The notes under the pieces: model-generated
The model's input: the letters and a program-made list of their open reading frames with translations, nothing else
The model's database searches: none
What the model was told of the DNA's origin: nothing
Made by a program: the position numbers and the translations under genes
Shown: positions 49,969 to 58,847 of the stretch, one piece after another
Numbering within the stretch: position 1 is the first letter of the stretch
Layout of the letters: each line of letters begins with the position of its first letter
From: Mediterraneibacter butyricigenes
GTDB lineage: Bacteria > Bacillota > Clostridia > Lachnospirales > Lachnospiraceae
Direction: 5' to 3'
Assembly (NCBI RefSeq): GCF_003574295.1
Contig: NZ_BHGK01000001.1
Location: 1,426,001 to 1,490,000 of the forward strand
Length of the DNA: 64,000 nucleotides

Positions 49969-51807
49969 TTAATTTACATATTTCAAAATAAGATCCCAGA
50001 TATCTGATGTCTCATAGCCCAGTCGCCATTCTGCGACTCCGGCCAGTTTCTGATCATGGATCAGCTTCATCTTTTCTTCGATCGAAGCTGCATCCTCCAG
50101 CCAGATCTTATCCGTTCCTTCGTCTGTTTCCCATTCTGCATAATTCTGCCGGGTACTCTTGTCCCAAGTCGCTGTGGCTCCTGCTTTGGAAATCGCATCC
50201 TGAGCATCTGCCATTCCCAGTGCCTGACTGGTGAAATCACCGCTGCTCTTCTCGGTCCACAGTCTGGTGTAAAATGGAATTCCCACAATCAGTTTATCCT
50301 TCGATACATTTTCCAGCATCTTCTCGATTCCGTCTTTTACGTATCCGTAAGAAGATACCGAACCGGTTTCTTCTGAATTGTTCGTGTGCTCATCATATCC
50401 CATTAATACCACATAATCTGCAACGATCCCCTGCTCTTTTATATTATAGTGCGCATTGTAGGACATCGGTACATAATTATCCACAGAAAATACCAGCCCG
50501 TTCTGGCGGCATTTTACGCCCAGTTCCCTTACAAACTGTACATAATGTTCCCCACATTCCGTAGAGATCAGCTCGAAATCCAGATTGATTCCATCCACCC
50601 CTGTCTGCAGGGCATCCGCAATCACCTGATTGATCAGTTTGGTTCGTTTTGATGTATAACTCAGCACCTGGTAGACCTGATCTGCCGAGTCCACACCGCC
50701 CTGGAAATCTCTTAACACTGCCCAGACTTCCATGTTGGACTGATGGGCATAATTTACATAATCTGCACTGGAAATAGATTTCAGATTACCATCGGTATCT
50801 GCAATGTTATACCAGGTCGGTGCCAGTGTTGTCACACCCTTTGTTCCCGCGATCAACTGCAGCACAGAGTTGTTGGCGATCGTATTGGTTACATTGTTCC
50901 ATGCCATATTGATCGTGTAATCTTTGGAAATGCTGGTATATTCCGGTTCCTGATACTCATCATTGGTAAGTTCCGTTGTCTTTTCATTTTTCAGGCGATT
51001 CGCCTTCACGTATCCGATCATTCCATCACTGGTACGGACTTTTTTCCAATCATCGAGTTTCTCCAGAACCGTGACTTTCTCGTCTGCTTTCAGATCACGC
51101 AGCACCGGACTTTTGACCCCAGCCAGCCTCCGGACCTGTGTGTCTTTTTTGATTTCTGCCTGTTTTGTCTTTCCCCACTGACTTACGATCATCACACGGG
51201 TCGGATCCTCATACTGTGCATACTGGATGTCCGCATATTCTTTGATAAACGGCAATGCAATATACGCTGTCTGTCCCTCCGTCTTTACGATCGTGCAGTC
51301 TGCGGTCTTCTTTTCATTGACTTCTGTATAAGTACTCTCTCCTACCTGTACGGACACATTGCCGTTTGGCAGGGTATATAAAAGAACATTTTCATTGGAA
51401 TCCCAGTAAAATCTGTCACTGATATTATCCCTCAGGACAGTATATTCGATATACGGTACGTTATCGATCACTTTGCCACCGGCACCAAGCAGTTGATTAT
51501 CCAACACGACTGCCAGATCATCGTCGTTGCTTACCCCATAATATTCTTTCAGATCTGCCTTTTCTTTTGATGGGCTGTACCTGATCCACAAAATTGCACC
51601 AACGATTGCTGCAAGCACCAGCAACACCAGTAAAAATCCCAGTATCCTGCGGTTTCTTTTTCTTCTGCGCGCTCTGCTGCTTCTCGGCATATTTCCACGC
51701 GTCCTCCGGAGCTGATCCGGTGTCTTCCCGCGTTCCGGTCTTCTTCTCGTACCCGGCTGACTGCCAGCAGGTCTGACACGCTTTCTTGTCCTTGTGTTTT
51801 CGCTCAT
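49969..51807 (-). CDS. Glycoside hydrolase family 18 spore-type protein with SH3 domain
   Basis: A 612-residue protein. The N-terminal 80 residues are basic and disordered with a single membrane segment (RRILGFLLVLLVLAAIVGAI). An SH3-like part follows (KVTVLEKLDDWKKVRTSDGM then GYVKANRL). The C-terminal 320 residues form a GH18 barrel with DGINLDFELI, the DxxDxDxE-like catalytic region, then YNIKEQGIVADYVVLMGYDE and WRLGYETSDIWDLILKYV. Related Bacillus proteins (YaaH type) act on spore peptidoglycan. Membrane anchoring suggests a role at the cell or spore surface. Confidence 0.85.
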   Translation of the reverse strand: MSENTRTRKRVRPAGSQPGTRRRPERGKTPDQLRRTRGNMPRSSRARRRKRNRRILGFLLVLLVLAAIVGAILWIRYSPSKEKADLKEYYGVSNDDDLAVVLDNQLLGAGGKVIDNVPYIEYTVLRDNISDRFYWDSNENVLLYTLPNGNVSVQVGESTYTEVNEKKTADCTIVKTEGQTAYIALPFIKEYADIQYAQYEDPTRVMIVSQWGKTKQAEIKKDTQVRRLAGVKSPVLRDLKADEKVTVLEKLDDWKKVRTSDGMIGYVKANRLKNEKTTELTNDEYQEPEYTSISKDYTINMAWNNVTNTIANNSVLQLIAGTKGVTTLAPTWYNIADTDGNLKSISSADYVNYAHQSNMEVWAVLRDFQGGVDSADQVYQVLSYTSKRTKLINQVIADALQTGVDGINLDFELISTECGEHYVQFVRELGVKCRQNGLVFSVDNYVPMSYNAHYNIKEQGIVADYVVLMGYDEHTNNSEETGSVSSYGYVKDGIEKMLENVSKDKLIVGIPFYTRLWTEKSSGDFTSQALGMADAQDAISKAGATATWDKSTRQNYAEWETDEGTDKIWLEDAASIEEKMKLIHDQKLAGVAEWRLGYETSDIWDLILKYVN

Positions 51808-51892
51808 GTCTACCTCCTATTATCAGCCCTATTATACCATAATTTACCTGTCCGTCATCAATTATTTTCTCCTTCCGACGCGGGGAACGCGC

Positions 51893-52111
51893 TCACTCTT
51901 CTGTGATATTGTGAAAGGACAGTTCCTCGATATTTCCACTGGGATCCAGTACATAATCTCTCATGTAACACCCCTGCTCTTTTACCATATATGCAGCAAC
52001 AACCTGCATCGGACTTACACGACTCCCCTCCAGTTTGATCGGTACCCCTTTCTTTTCAAAATCTTCCAGTTCCTGATACAGCTCCTGCATCTGAAGATTC
52101 TGTGGTTCCAT
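51893..52111 (-). CDS. Small conserved hypothetical protein
   Basis: A 72-residue protein (MEPQNLQMQELYQELEDFEK, then GVPIKLEGSRVSPMQVVAAY and MVKEQGCYMRDYVLDPSGNI). ATG 52,111 lies seven bases after GGGAGG; the upstream in-frame ATG sits too close to it. The protein is acidic and helical at the N-terminus. No function is recognised. Similar small proteins occur in Lachnospiraceae genomes. Confidence 0.6.
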   Translation of the reverse strand: MEPQNLQMQELYQELEDFEKKGVPIKLEGSRVSPMQVVAAYMVKEQGCYMRDYVLDPSGNIEELSFHNITEE

Positions 52112-52212
52112 ATTCATTCCTCCCTTTCTTCCCCCGGACCTGCGCACACAGATTCTTTTTCTGTCCATAAGGTTTGTGATGTACCGTTTCGTGATGTACC
52201 GAAATGTATCCG

Positions 52213-52365
52213 ATGTGTCCGCAGCAAAGAAGACAGTTTGATCCTGTTTTATCTTTTATTTATCTAGGTGATGTTTGGTCTTATGAATCAAGACGTAAGA
52301 AATTTGCTGAACTACTAGAAAAAATAGATATGTTTTCAGACATGATATTACGACTCATGCGTTGA
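52213..52365 (+). other. Unassigned 50-codon frame upstream of mecA
   Basis: A short frame reads MCPQQRRQFDPVLSFIYLGD then VWSYESRRKKFAELLEKIDM. Its composition is protein-like, but it has no ribosome site and I match it to no family, so it may be the remnant of a larger gene. The rest of 52,112-52,470 shows no other gene. Confidence 0.2.
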
Positions 52366-52471
52366 CGTGTTGCTTCCTCCTTTCCCAGACTTTGCGTCGG
52401 GGGAACTTCCGTCTTCTTGTATCTGACATTATATCCTGTTATAAAGTTTTTTCAAGTATTTTTTATTTTGC

Positions 52472-52500
52472 TTTACATATTTTCTGTTTTTGTTTATACT
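52472..52500 (+). promoter_or_regulatory. Sigma-A-type promoter of mecA
   Basis: TTTACA at 52,472 and TATACT at 52,495 with a 17-base spacer, 54 bases ahead of the mecA start. Confidence 0.7.
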
Positions 52501-52553
52501 AATAGTGAGGAAGTCTAATTTAGAACTCATATTTAAAAAAAGGATGTGATTTT

Positions 52554-53309
52554 ATGAAAATAGAAAAACTGAACGATAATCAGATCCGGTGTACTTTGAC
52601 TCCTGCTGACCTGGCAGATCGTCATTTAAAATTGAGTGAACTCGCTTATGGCACCGAAAAAGCCAAAGCTCTCTTCCGGGATATGATGCAACAGGCATCT
52701 TTTGATTTTGGATTTGAGGCGGATGATCTTCCGCTTATGATAGAAGCAATTCCCGCATCTTCCGATTCCCTGGTACTGATCATCACCAAGGTAGAAGATC
52801 CCGAAGAGCTGGACACTCGATTCTCCCGGTTCACCTCTCTGGCCGATACCGAAACACCTGTCACAGATGTTTTTGACAAGTTAGAAGGAGCCGATGAATT
52901 TATGAACCTGTTAGGACGTGTCAAAGAAGCCGTAGCGGATTCTCATGCCGCTGCCCAGAAAGCACAGGAAATAAAAGAACATGAGGAAGCCGAGTCCAAA
53001 TCTTCCGATTCCAAATCGCCGCTTCGTCTGTTCTCCTTTGCCAATATTGACAGCGTGATCCGTGCTGCTCATATGCTTGCTCCATTTTTCAAAGGAGAGA
53101 GCATCCTTTATAAGGATCCGGCAAATGATGTCTATATTATGGCGTTGATCCAGTCGCAGCTTACCCATGCAGATTTCAACAGAGTTTGCAATATGCTGGC
53201 AGAATACAGCACCGCCGAAAAAGCAACCGGCACAGCGATGGCATATCTGGAAGAACATTGCGAAACAATCGTTCCTTCTCATACCATCGAGAATCTTGCG
53301 ACTGTATAA
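52554..53309 (+). CDS. mecA: MecA-like adaptor protein
   Basis: A 251-residue ClpC/ClpP adaptor. The N-terminal part (MKIEKLNDNQIRCTLTPADL, then MMQQASFDFGFEADDLPLMI and EAIPASSDSLVLIITKVEDP) is the substrate-binding domain. The C-terminal part (LRLFSFANIDSVIRAAHML, then ILYKDPANDVYIMALIQSQ) is the Clp-binding domain. In Bacillus MecA feeds ComK and other proteins to ClpCP. The start follows AAAGGATG. A promoter upstream and a terminator downstream make it a single-gene unit. Confidence 0.9.
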   Translation: MKIEKLNDNQIRCTLTPADLADRHLKLSELAYGTEKAKALFRDMMQQASFDFGFEADDLPLMIEAIPASSDSLVLIITKVEDPEELDTRFSRFTSLADTETPVTDVFDKLEGADEFMNLLGRVKEAVADSHAAAQKAQEIKEHEEAESKSSDSKSPLRLFSFANIDSVIRAAHMLAPFFKGESILYKDPANDVYIMALIQSQLTHADFNRVCNMLAEYSTAEKATGTAMAYLEEHCETIVPSHTIENLATV

Positions 53310-53338
53310 TTTCCATATCAGCAAATGTTGTATTTTCA

Positions 53339-53378
53339 AAGTTTCCGCTCCCATTCCTCAGGATGCGGAAACTTTTTT
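53339..53378 (+). terminator. Terminator of mecA
   Basis: AAGTTTCCGC (53,339) pairs with GCGGAAACTT (53,365), followed by a T-tract. Confidence 0.85.
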
Positions 53379-53436
53379 ATGTTCCCGGTGCATTCCTTGT
53401 GCCATGGTTTCAGGTTTATAGGTGAAAAACATTATC

Positions 53437-53572
53437 CTCCCGCCAAAGGTTGCAACGAGAACCGCTTGCGCTTGCCTTCGCCCCATAGAAACATCCTTCG
53501 AGCAATGCTAACGCTTGCTCTCAGAAAGTACCGGAGCTTCGGATGTTCCCTTATGCATTCCTTTGGCGGGAG
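53437..53572. repeat. 136-bp MITE-like element with 13-bp inverted ends
   Basis: CTCCCGCCAAAGG (53,437) and CCTTTGGCGGGAG (53,560) are perfect inverted ends. Inside, GAAACATCC and GGATGTTCC also pair, so the whole could fold into a long hairpin. There is no coding capacity and no obvious gene near it; a small non-autonomous repeat is likely. Whether it occurs in other copies cannot be seen here. Confidence 0.5.
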
Positions 53573-53652
53573 TTAAAGTTGTATTCCTATAACTCGATAG
53601 ATAGTCGTATGCTTGGCAAATCAAAAAAGAGGGAAGAATCAGAATCGATAAT

Positions 53653-53687
53653 AAAAAAGCAGCCCCGTACTGTACGCATGGGACTGC
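53653..53687 (-). terminator. Terminator of the DUF1858 gene
   Basis: On the minus strand a stem of GCAGTCCCATGCGTAC with its near complement GTACGGGGCTGC is followed by TTTTTT. Confidence 0.7.
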
Positions 53688-53717
53688 ATTTTACATTCTG
53701 CTTTATTTTCGCTTCTA

Positions 53718-53921
53718 TTATTTATTTGCAGCGATATGAGCATTGATCTTTTCTACCAGAAGATCAGCGTCAATTCCGTGAACCATCGCAGCTTCTCCAA
53801 TAGATTCCATCTGTGAAGACGGGCATCCGAGACAGTGCATTCCGATTTCCATCAGGATCGGTGCTACCTCCGGATTTGTCTGAAGTAATTCTCCGATTGT
53901 TGTATTCTTAGAAATTGCCAT
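53718..53921 (-). CDS. DUF1858 domain protein
   Basis: A 67-residue protein ([20 protein letters not shown], then [20 protein letters not shown]) with the CLGC pair typical of DUF1858 proteins, which may act in redox or metal handling. ATG 53,921 lies behind GGAGG; the longer in-frame extension does not. It stands alone and has its own terminator. Confidence 0.85.
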   Translation of the reverse strand: MAISKNTTIGELLQTNPEVAPILMEIGMHCLGCPSSQMESIGEAAMVHGIDADLLVEKINAHIAANK

Positions 53922-54301
53922 TTCTTTACCTCCTTTATCATTCAGTCTCAATCATTATAATCCCATCAGAATAATTAATCAACCTCTTTCTGTTTGAATT
54001 GTTCATACATTTTACTTATTAATTTGACTACTTAAAAGTCAACATTTTTTCTGCTTTTTTTCGACAGGAATCTAATTTCATAATATTTCAACAAAACGTC
54101 CGTTCTTTTTTTCACATATAGTAATCCCCCAAAAACACATGTTTCCCTGTGGATAATGTGGATAACTTTTTAAAACCAACCAGTTTTCCACGATTTTTCA
54201 GTTTTTTTGTGTGGATAAGTTGAAAACTCCTGTTTTACAAATTTCCCCTGAATTTTACATTTTTGTACATTTTGTCTAATCTGTTTTTTCCTCAAAAAGA
54301 A

Positions 54302-54336
54302 AACGACAAATTCAGTTTGAGAATTTGCCGTTTTTT
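54302..54336 (-). terminator. Terminator of the NlpC/P60 gene
   Basis: AACGACAAATTC (54,302) pairs with GAATTTGCCGTT (54,321) with one mismatch, and T-tracts lie on both sides. Confidence 0.8.
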
Positions 54337-54345
54337 ATATTAGTC

Positions 54346-55437
54346 TCAGAACATTCTGCGGATTGTAATGATGTTTGTGTAGGTTGCATTGCTGATTCCG
54401 ATCCCGTGAGCCTCATCAATGGCATTGACGATCGTTCCGTCTCCCATATAAAGACCGACATGACCATCGTAACACATGATGTCCCCCGGCATCGCATTTT
54501 CATAACTTACTTCATAACCCGCGCTTCGCATTTCCGCGGAAGTTCTCGGAAGAGAAATGCCAAAATTCTGATAAACCGCCTGCACGAATCCGGAGCAGTC
54601 CGCACCATTTGTCAGACTGGTTCCTCCCCAGACATAGGGATTGCCGATAAACTGACAGGCATAATCGATCACAGCCTGTCCGCTGCTTCTCACCTGGGCC
54701 GCTTCCAAAGCTCTCTGTGCTTCTGCCTGTGCAGCCGCTTCCTCTGCTGCTTTCTGCGCCTCTTCTGCCGCAATTCTTGCCTGTTCTTCTTCCCTGGATT
54801 CCGCATAGGTAAATGAATCCGTAACCGTTACATACTCTCCGGATACCCAGCCATCCGTCTCGCCTGCACGGATCGGATACCAGCCATCTACAGCCTCACC
54901 CGTCACCTGATATGTCTGATCTTTCGTAATCTGTGTCAGGATCTCATATTCTGTTCCCTGTCCACTTCGCACATTCAGCACGTAGGCTGTAACCGTCGCC
55001 TGCTTCTGTGCCGCCTGTAATGCATACTCTTTGGCTGCCCCGCCGGTGTAGAGCTGATCTGTCAGAACATATCCTTCCACCGATCCGGACCGGATCAATG
55101 TATAGTCTCCCTCCGTTCCAACTGCTGTCGCTGCCCCATCTTTGTACAGCTTACCAAGCCATTCACTGTCTTCGTCTGGCTCTTTGCGAACATAAAGGAA
55201 ATCCTCTACATTCGCAAAAACCATATTTGAATACTCCTCTTGTTCTGTCGGTACTAAATATAATTCGATCGGATGCTGCCAATCTGACTGATAGCACTCG
55301 GCCAGTACCGACTCAATTCCTGCGATCGGCAAGGTGTCATTCTCTTTCGCCTGCGCCGTAATCGCACTCCCCGGAATCATGATCGTTCCTGCCAATGCTG
55401 AAATGATCATTCTCTTTGTTACAGTTGCTGTCTTCAT
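54346..55437 (-). CDS. Secreted SH3-NlpC/P60 peptidoglycan hydrolase
   Basis: A 363-residue exported protein. Signal peptide (residues 1-30, ending ITAQA), two SH3-type domains (FLYVRKEPDEDSEWLGKLYK and VLNVRSGQGTEYEILTQITK), an alanine-rich coiled linker (EEAQKAAEEAAAQAEAQRAL) and the NlpC/P60 domain with catalytic NGADCSGFVQAVY, His in GHVGLYMGDG, and NAIDEAHG. It cleaves peptide stems in the wall. A consensus sigma-A promoter lies upstream. Confidence 0.9.
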   Translation of the reverse strand: MKTATVTKRMIISALAGTIMIPGSAITAQAKENDTLPIAGIESVLAECYQSDWQHPIELYLVPTEQEEYSNMVFANVEDFLYVRKEPDEDSEWLGKLYKDGAATAVGTEGDYTLIRSGSVEGYVLTDQLYTGGAAKEYALQAAQKQATVTAYVLNVRSGQGTEYEILTQITKDQTYQVTGEAVDGWYPIRAGETDGWVSGEYVTVTDSFTYAESREEEQARIAAEEAQKAAEEAAAQAEAQRALEAAQVRSSGQAVIDYACQFIGNPYVWGGTSLTNGADCSGFVQAVYQNFGISLPRTSAEMRSAGYEVSYENAMPGDIMCYDGHVGLYMGDGTIVNAIDEAHGIGISNATYTNIITIRRMF

Positions 55438-55515
55438 ATAAAACCTCCTTACTGCATGTTTATCTTTTGTAGGAAGCTTTAAATGTTACAAAAATGTTAA
55501 ATTTGTTACATTCGC

Positions 55516-55544
55516 ATTATAGCAATTTGATACCCTGTTGTCAA
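55516..55544 (-). promoter_or_regulatory. Consensus sigma-A promoter of the NlpC/P60 gene
   Basis: On the minus strand TTGACA (55,544-55,539) and TATAAT (55,521-55,516) with a 17-base spacer. Two TGTAACA repeats lie just downstream and could bind a regulator. No convincing gene lies in 55,545-55,860. Confidence 0.8.
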
Positions 55545-55882
55545 CATTACTATGCGTATTTTCCGTTGACAATATACGACTTTATAAAATATTTACGCTC
55601 TGTTTATGACATTTTCATGTAACATTTATGTCACATTTTGTATTTTTATCTTGTAAATGCAGGCTATAAGATCTTCTCCCGCAAAATGCTTTCCGGTCAA
55701 ACCGCTTCTTTCTTCTCGTGCAAAACGCTTTCCAGCCGAACCTCTCGTTTCCTTCTTTAACCCCCTTCATCTCTAAGCGCTTCCGGAAAACACTTTCTAT
55801 ATAGAAGCTTCTATTGCTCAAATACTCTTTCTCGCTCGACTTCCGTCCATATATATTTTCTCAAAAAATTTCAAATAATATA

Positions 55883-55930
55883 TTGACAATTCCTGAAAGA
55901 TAGTATACATTAGTATCAGTAACAATTACT
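55883..55930 (+). promoter_or_regulatory. perR promoter with PerR-box-like operator
   Basis: TTGACA at 55,883 with TACATT at 55,906 (17-base spacer) or TATACA at 55,904. The palindrome AGTAA-CAA-TTACT at 55,918-55,930 lies just downstream, at a position suited to autorepression by the Fur-family product. Confidence 0.6.
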
Positions 55931-55956
55931 ATTATTGATTTTGAAAGGATGATCTT

Positions 55957-56364
55957 ATGGCAGCTCTTAAATACAGCCGACAGCGGGAATCTATTAAAAA
56001 ATATCTCGCATCCACAACTGAACATCCCACAGCAGATATGGTTTATCTTCATATTAAAGAAGAATTTCCGAACATCAGTCTCGGAACGGTTTACCGGAAC
56101 CTGAATCTTCTGTCTGATATTGGGGAAGCTATTAAGATCACAACTCCAGACGGCGGAGATCGATTCGACGGAAACGTTGCCCCTCATAATCATTTTTATT
56201 GCGAGGGTTGCAGACGCGTCCTGGATCTGAAGATGGATATGGGTCCACTGAAAGAACTGAACGCCTCCGCTCAACAGACATTTGATGGACTTATCGAAAG
56301 CAGCTCCGTTCTGTTTTTCGGGAAATGTCAGAACTGTCTGAAGCACCCTTCTGAAAATCAATAA
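55957..56364 (+). CDS. perR: Fur-family peroxide regulator, PerR-like
   Basis: A 135-residue metalloregulator. HTH region KYSRQRESIKKYLASTTEHP and NISLGTVYRNLNLLSDIGEA. The metal-binding part has APHNHFYCEGCRRVLD and GKCQNCLKHP, two CxxC pairs for structural zinc and the His/Asp set for sensing. It lies directly upstream of two rubrerythrin genes. Like PerR it should repress the peroxide-defence operon until metal-catalysed oxidation releases it. Confidence 0.88.
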   Translation: MAALKYSRQRESIKKYLASTTEHPTADMVYLHIKEEFPNISLGTVYRNLNLLSDIGEAIKITTPDGGDRFDGNVAPHNHFYCEGCRRVLDLKMDMGPLKELNASAQQTFDGLIESSSVLFFGKCQNCLKHPSENQ

Positions 56365-56403
56365 CAAGCGAAATCAACATTATAAGAAAAAGGAGAATTT
56401 ATC

Positions 56404-56946
56404 ATGAAAAAATTTGTATGTACTGTATGCGGTTATGTTTACGAAGGAACTGAAGCTCCGGAGGTCTGTCCGGTATGTAAGGCACCTGCTGAGAAGTTTA
56501 AAGAGCAGACAGGTGACAGAGAGTGGGCTGCTGAGCACGTTGTTGGTGTAGCTCAGGGTGTCAGCGAAGATATCCTTGCAGACTTAAGAGCAAACTTCGA
56601 AGGAGAGTGTTCCGAAGTTGGAATGTATCTTGCAATGGCACGTGTTGCTCACAGAGAAGGTTATCCGGAGATCGGACTGTACTGGGAAAAAGCTGCTTAT
56701 GAAGAAGCGGAACATGCTGCAAAATTCGCTGAACTGCTTGGTGAAGTAGTAACAGACAGCACAAAGAAGAACCTTGAAATGAGAGTTGACGCTGAAAACG
56801 GTGCAACTGCTGGTAAATTTGATCTTGCAAAACGTGCAAAAGCTGCAAATCTGGATGCAATTCACGATACTGTTCACGAAATGGCTCGTGACGAGGCAAG
56901 ACACGGAAAAGCATTCGAAGGACTCCTTAAGAGATACTTCGGCTAA
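56404..56946 (+). CDS. Reverse rubrerythrin
   Basis: A 180-residue protein with an N-terminal rubredoxin domain ([20 protein letters not shown] with VCKAP) followed by a ferritin-like domain ([20 protein letters not shown], then [20 protein letters not shown] and [13 protein letters not shown]), the reversed domain order. It reduces peroxide in anaerobes with electrons from NADH via rubredoxin reductase. Ribosome site AAGGAGAA. Second gene of the PerR operon. Confidence 0.92.
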   Translation: MKKFVCTVCGYVYEGTEAPEVCPVCKAPAEKFKEQTGDREWAAEHVVGVAQGVSEDILADLRANFEGECSEVGMYLAMARVAHREGYPEIGLYWEKAAYEEAEHAAKFAELLGEVVTDSTKKNLEMRVDAENGATAGKFDLAKRAKAANLDAIHDTVHEMARDEARHGKAFEGLLKRYFG

Positions 56947-56999
56947 TCCTTATTCTTATCGTATAAGTCAGATACTATTTCCAGAAGGAGGGAATCATT

Positions 57000-57536
57000 A
57001 TGTCAAAATATGCCGGAACTAAAACAGAAAAGAACTTAATGGACGCCTTTGCCGGTGAATCTCAGGCAAGAAATAAATATACCTATTACGCATCTGCTGC
57101 CAAAAAGGCCGGATTCGTTCAGATGGCAAATATTTTTGAGGAAACCGCTGCCCAGGAAAAAGAGCACGCAAAAATGTGGTTCAAAGAATTCCATGGGATT
57201 GGTACCGTAGAAGAGAACCTGGTAGACGCTGCTGCCGGTGAGAATTTCGAATGGACCGATATGTACGATCGTATGGCAAAAGAGGCAGACGAAGAAGGAT
57301 TCCATGAACTGGCTGAGAAATTCCGTGGTGTTGCTGCCGTGGAAGCTGCTCATGAGGCAAGATATAATCGCCTTCTGGAACATTTCAAATCCGGTGAGAC
57401 TTTCAAAGGTGACGCTCCACTCGGTTGGAAATGCGGAAACTGCGGATATATTTACGAAGGAGAAGAAGCTCCGGAAGTATGTCCGGTATGTGCTCATCCG
57501 AAAGCATATTTCGAAAGAAAAGTGGAAAATTATTAA
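57000..57536 (+). CDS. rbr: Rubrerythrin
   Basis: A 178-residue protein with the classical order: ferritin-like domain ([20 protein letters not shown], then [20 protein letters not shown] and [13 protein letters not shown]) and C-terminal rubredoxin ([20 protein letters not shown] with VCAHP). Peroxidase of anaerobes. It follows the reverse rubrerythrin by 53 bases with AGGAGG ahead. Together with perR it forms a compact stress operon. Confidence 0.93.
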   Translation: MSKYAGTKTEKNLMDAFAGESQARNKYTYYASAAKKAGFVQMANIFEETAAQEKEHAKMWFKEFHGIGTVEENLVDAAAGENFEWTDMYDRMAKEADEEGFHELAEKFRGVAAVEAAHEARYNRLLEHFKSGETFKGDAPLGWKCGNCGYIYEGEEAPEVCPVCAHPKAYFERKVENY

Positions 57537-57562
57537 AAAGGGCCTGTCCCTTTTTAATAAAA

Positions 57563-57599
57563 AACCTCAATGGGGCCTGTCCCCATTGAGGTTTTTTTT
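57563..57599 (+). terminator. Terminator of the perR-rubrerythrin operon
   Basis: A stem of AACCTCAATGGGG with CCCCATTGAGGTT followed by eight T. Two further GGCCTGTCCC stretches near it repeat the loop sequence. Confidence 0.9.
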
Positions 57600-57607
57600 G
57601 CCGTTTT

Positions 57608-57949
57608 TCATTTTGCCCTGTCCCTTTTGGGGCACTTTTTCAAGACTTCACAGCTATTTTTTTCGCTTTTCCTACTTTTCCTCCCTGTTTTCTTTTCACT
57701 TTCTTTCAATTTTCTCTCTATCAGTTCCATTTTTTTCTTTCTCGAAAACCGTTTGATGGCATATTCCCGCCGCATCGCTTCTTCCTTCGTATCAAAACTT
57801 TCCTGATATACCAGCGTCACCGGCCTTCTCGATTTCGTATATTTCGCTCCTTTTCCTTCGTTATGCGCACGAAGCCGTTTCTCCAGATTATTTGTCCATC
57901 CTGTGTAGAGCGTTCCGTCCTTGCACTCCACGATATATGTATAATTCAT
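57608..57949 (-). CDS. GIY-YIG domain protein (UPF0213 type)
   Basis: A 113-residue protein with a single GIY-YIG nuclease-like domain: YTYIVECKDGTLYTGWTNNL, then EKRLRAHNEGKGAKYTKSRR and ESFDTKEEAMRREYAIK, with the catalytic Arg and Glu positions present. Many small UPF0213 proteins of this kind have no known function. The C-terminal tail is basic. Confidence 0.88.
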   Translation of the reverse strand: MNYTYIVECKDGTLYTGWTNNLEKRLRAHNEGKGAKYTKSRRPVTLVYQESFDTKEEAMRREYAIKRFSRKKKMELIERKLKESEKKTGRKSRKSEKNSCEVLKKCPKRDRAK

Positions 57950-58055
57950 CTTCTACATTCCTTCATGCACCAATCACCGGAAATGCCATCCGGCATCTTC
58001 CGGGATTGTATGCGGTCATCATTTTCTCAGGCAACAACGCTATTTTAACATATTT

Positions 58056-58784
58056 TTACTGTTCCATGAAGTCCATTGGATTTACCGGATTTCCATCTTT
58101 TTCCATCTCAAAATAAAGGTTCACACCCTCTACACTGTAATACTTAGTCGGCTGACTCAGATACCCGATCAGATCTCCTGTGCTCACATACTGCCCTTCC
58201 GCAACAGAAAGATCTTTCAACTCGCCGTAAGATGCGCTGTATCCATTTCCCAGATCCATTGTAACCATGGTTCCAGTCTGCGCCGACTGCTCAATTCCTG
58301 TAATCAATCCCTCCGCAGACGCATAGATCGGCTCTCCCTCCTGTCCGCCTATAATCAGCGCCGGGTTATACCGATACTGATCTAATGTAGGAAAATATGT
58401 GGTCTTGTCCATACTGTAATTAATCAGAACGCTGCCGCTTGCCGGCCATTCAATCAGGCTGTTTTCCGAAAACGACAGCGTTCTTGCTCTCTCAGACTGG
58501 GTTGCCTGAAGTTCTCCGCTCTGATCCGCTGCTTCCTCCTGTGTTTCCTCCGTCTGACCCTCTCCGCTATTTCCCTGCGTTTCTGTCTTTTCTTCCGGCA
58601 AAAGAATGTCTTCCGTATTTGCCTGCTGGCTTTCTTCCAGTTTTGCCTGTTGTTCCTGAATCTTTTTCTGGCTGTTCCTGATCGACCCGATTCCGGTCCA
58701 TACGATCACTGCCACAAAACAAATCCCGATTCCTGCTGTCCATGCTCTTTTTCTTATATTTGCTGGCCCTTTGTCTTGATTCAT
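58056..58784 (-). CDS. spoIIQ: SpoIIQ-like M23 protein
   Basis: A 242-residue membrane-anchored protein. One N-terminal membrane segment, a coiled linker (QKKIQEQQAKLEESQQANTE), then an M23 peptidase fold (LIIGGQEGEPIYASAEGLIT, GTMVTMDLGNGYSASYGELK). The HxxxD and HxH zinc sites are not kept: GYSASYGEL and NLYFEME stand in their place. It therefore resembles SpoIIQ, which is often inactive as a peptidase and joins the forespore channel. It lies downstream of spoIID, as in many Firmicutes. Confidence 0.82.
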   Translation of the reverse strand: MNQDKGPANIRKRAWTAGIGICFVAVIVWTGIGSIRNSQKKIQEQQAKLEESQQANTEDILLPEEKTETQGNSGEGQTEETQEEAADQSGELQATQSERARTLSFSENSLIEWPASGSVLINYSMDKTTYFPTLDQYRYNPALIIGGQEGEPIYASAEGLITGIEQSAQTGTMVTMDLGNGYSASYGELKDLSVAEGQYVSTGDLIGYLSQPTKYYSVEGVNLYFEMEKDGNPVNPMDFMEQ

Positions 58785-58847
58785 ATTCATCACCTCTGGT
58801 ACTATTTTTGCCAGAAAACAAAGGCCTTATTCTATCCTTATCGCTTT

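Noticed and set aside
53437-53572. Inverted repeats as an IS end pair
   Set aside because: The interval is only 136 bp with no transposase; at most a MITE.
55615-55821. 68-codon frame with repeated FGWKAFCTRR and FDRKAFCGRR
   Set aside because: The peptide repeat follows a short DNA repeat (GCAAAAxGCTTTCC); there is no ribosome site and the region is intergenic between promoters.
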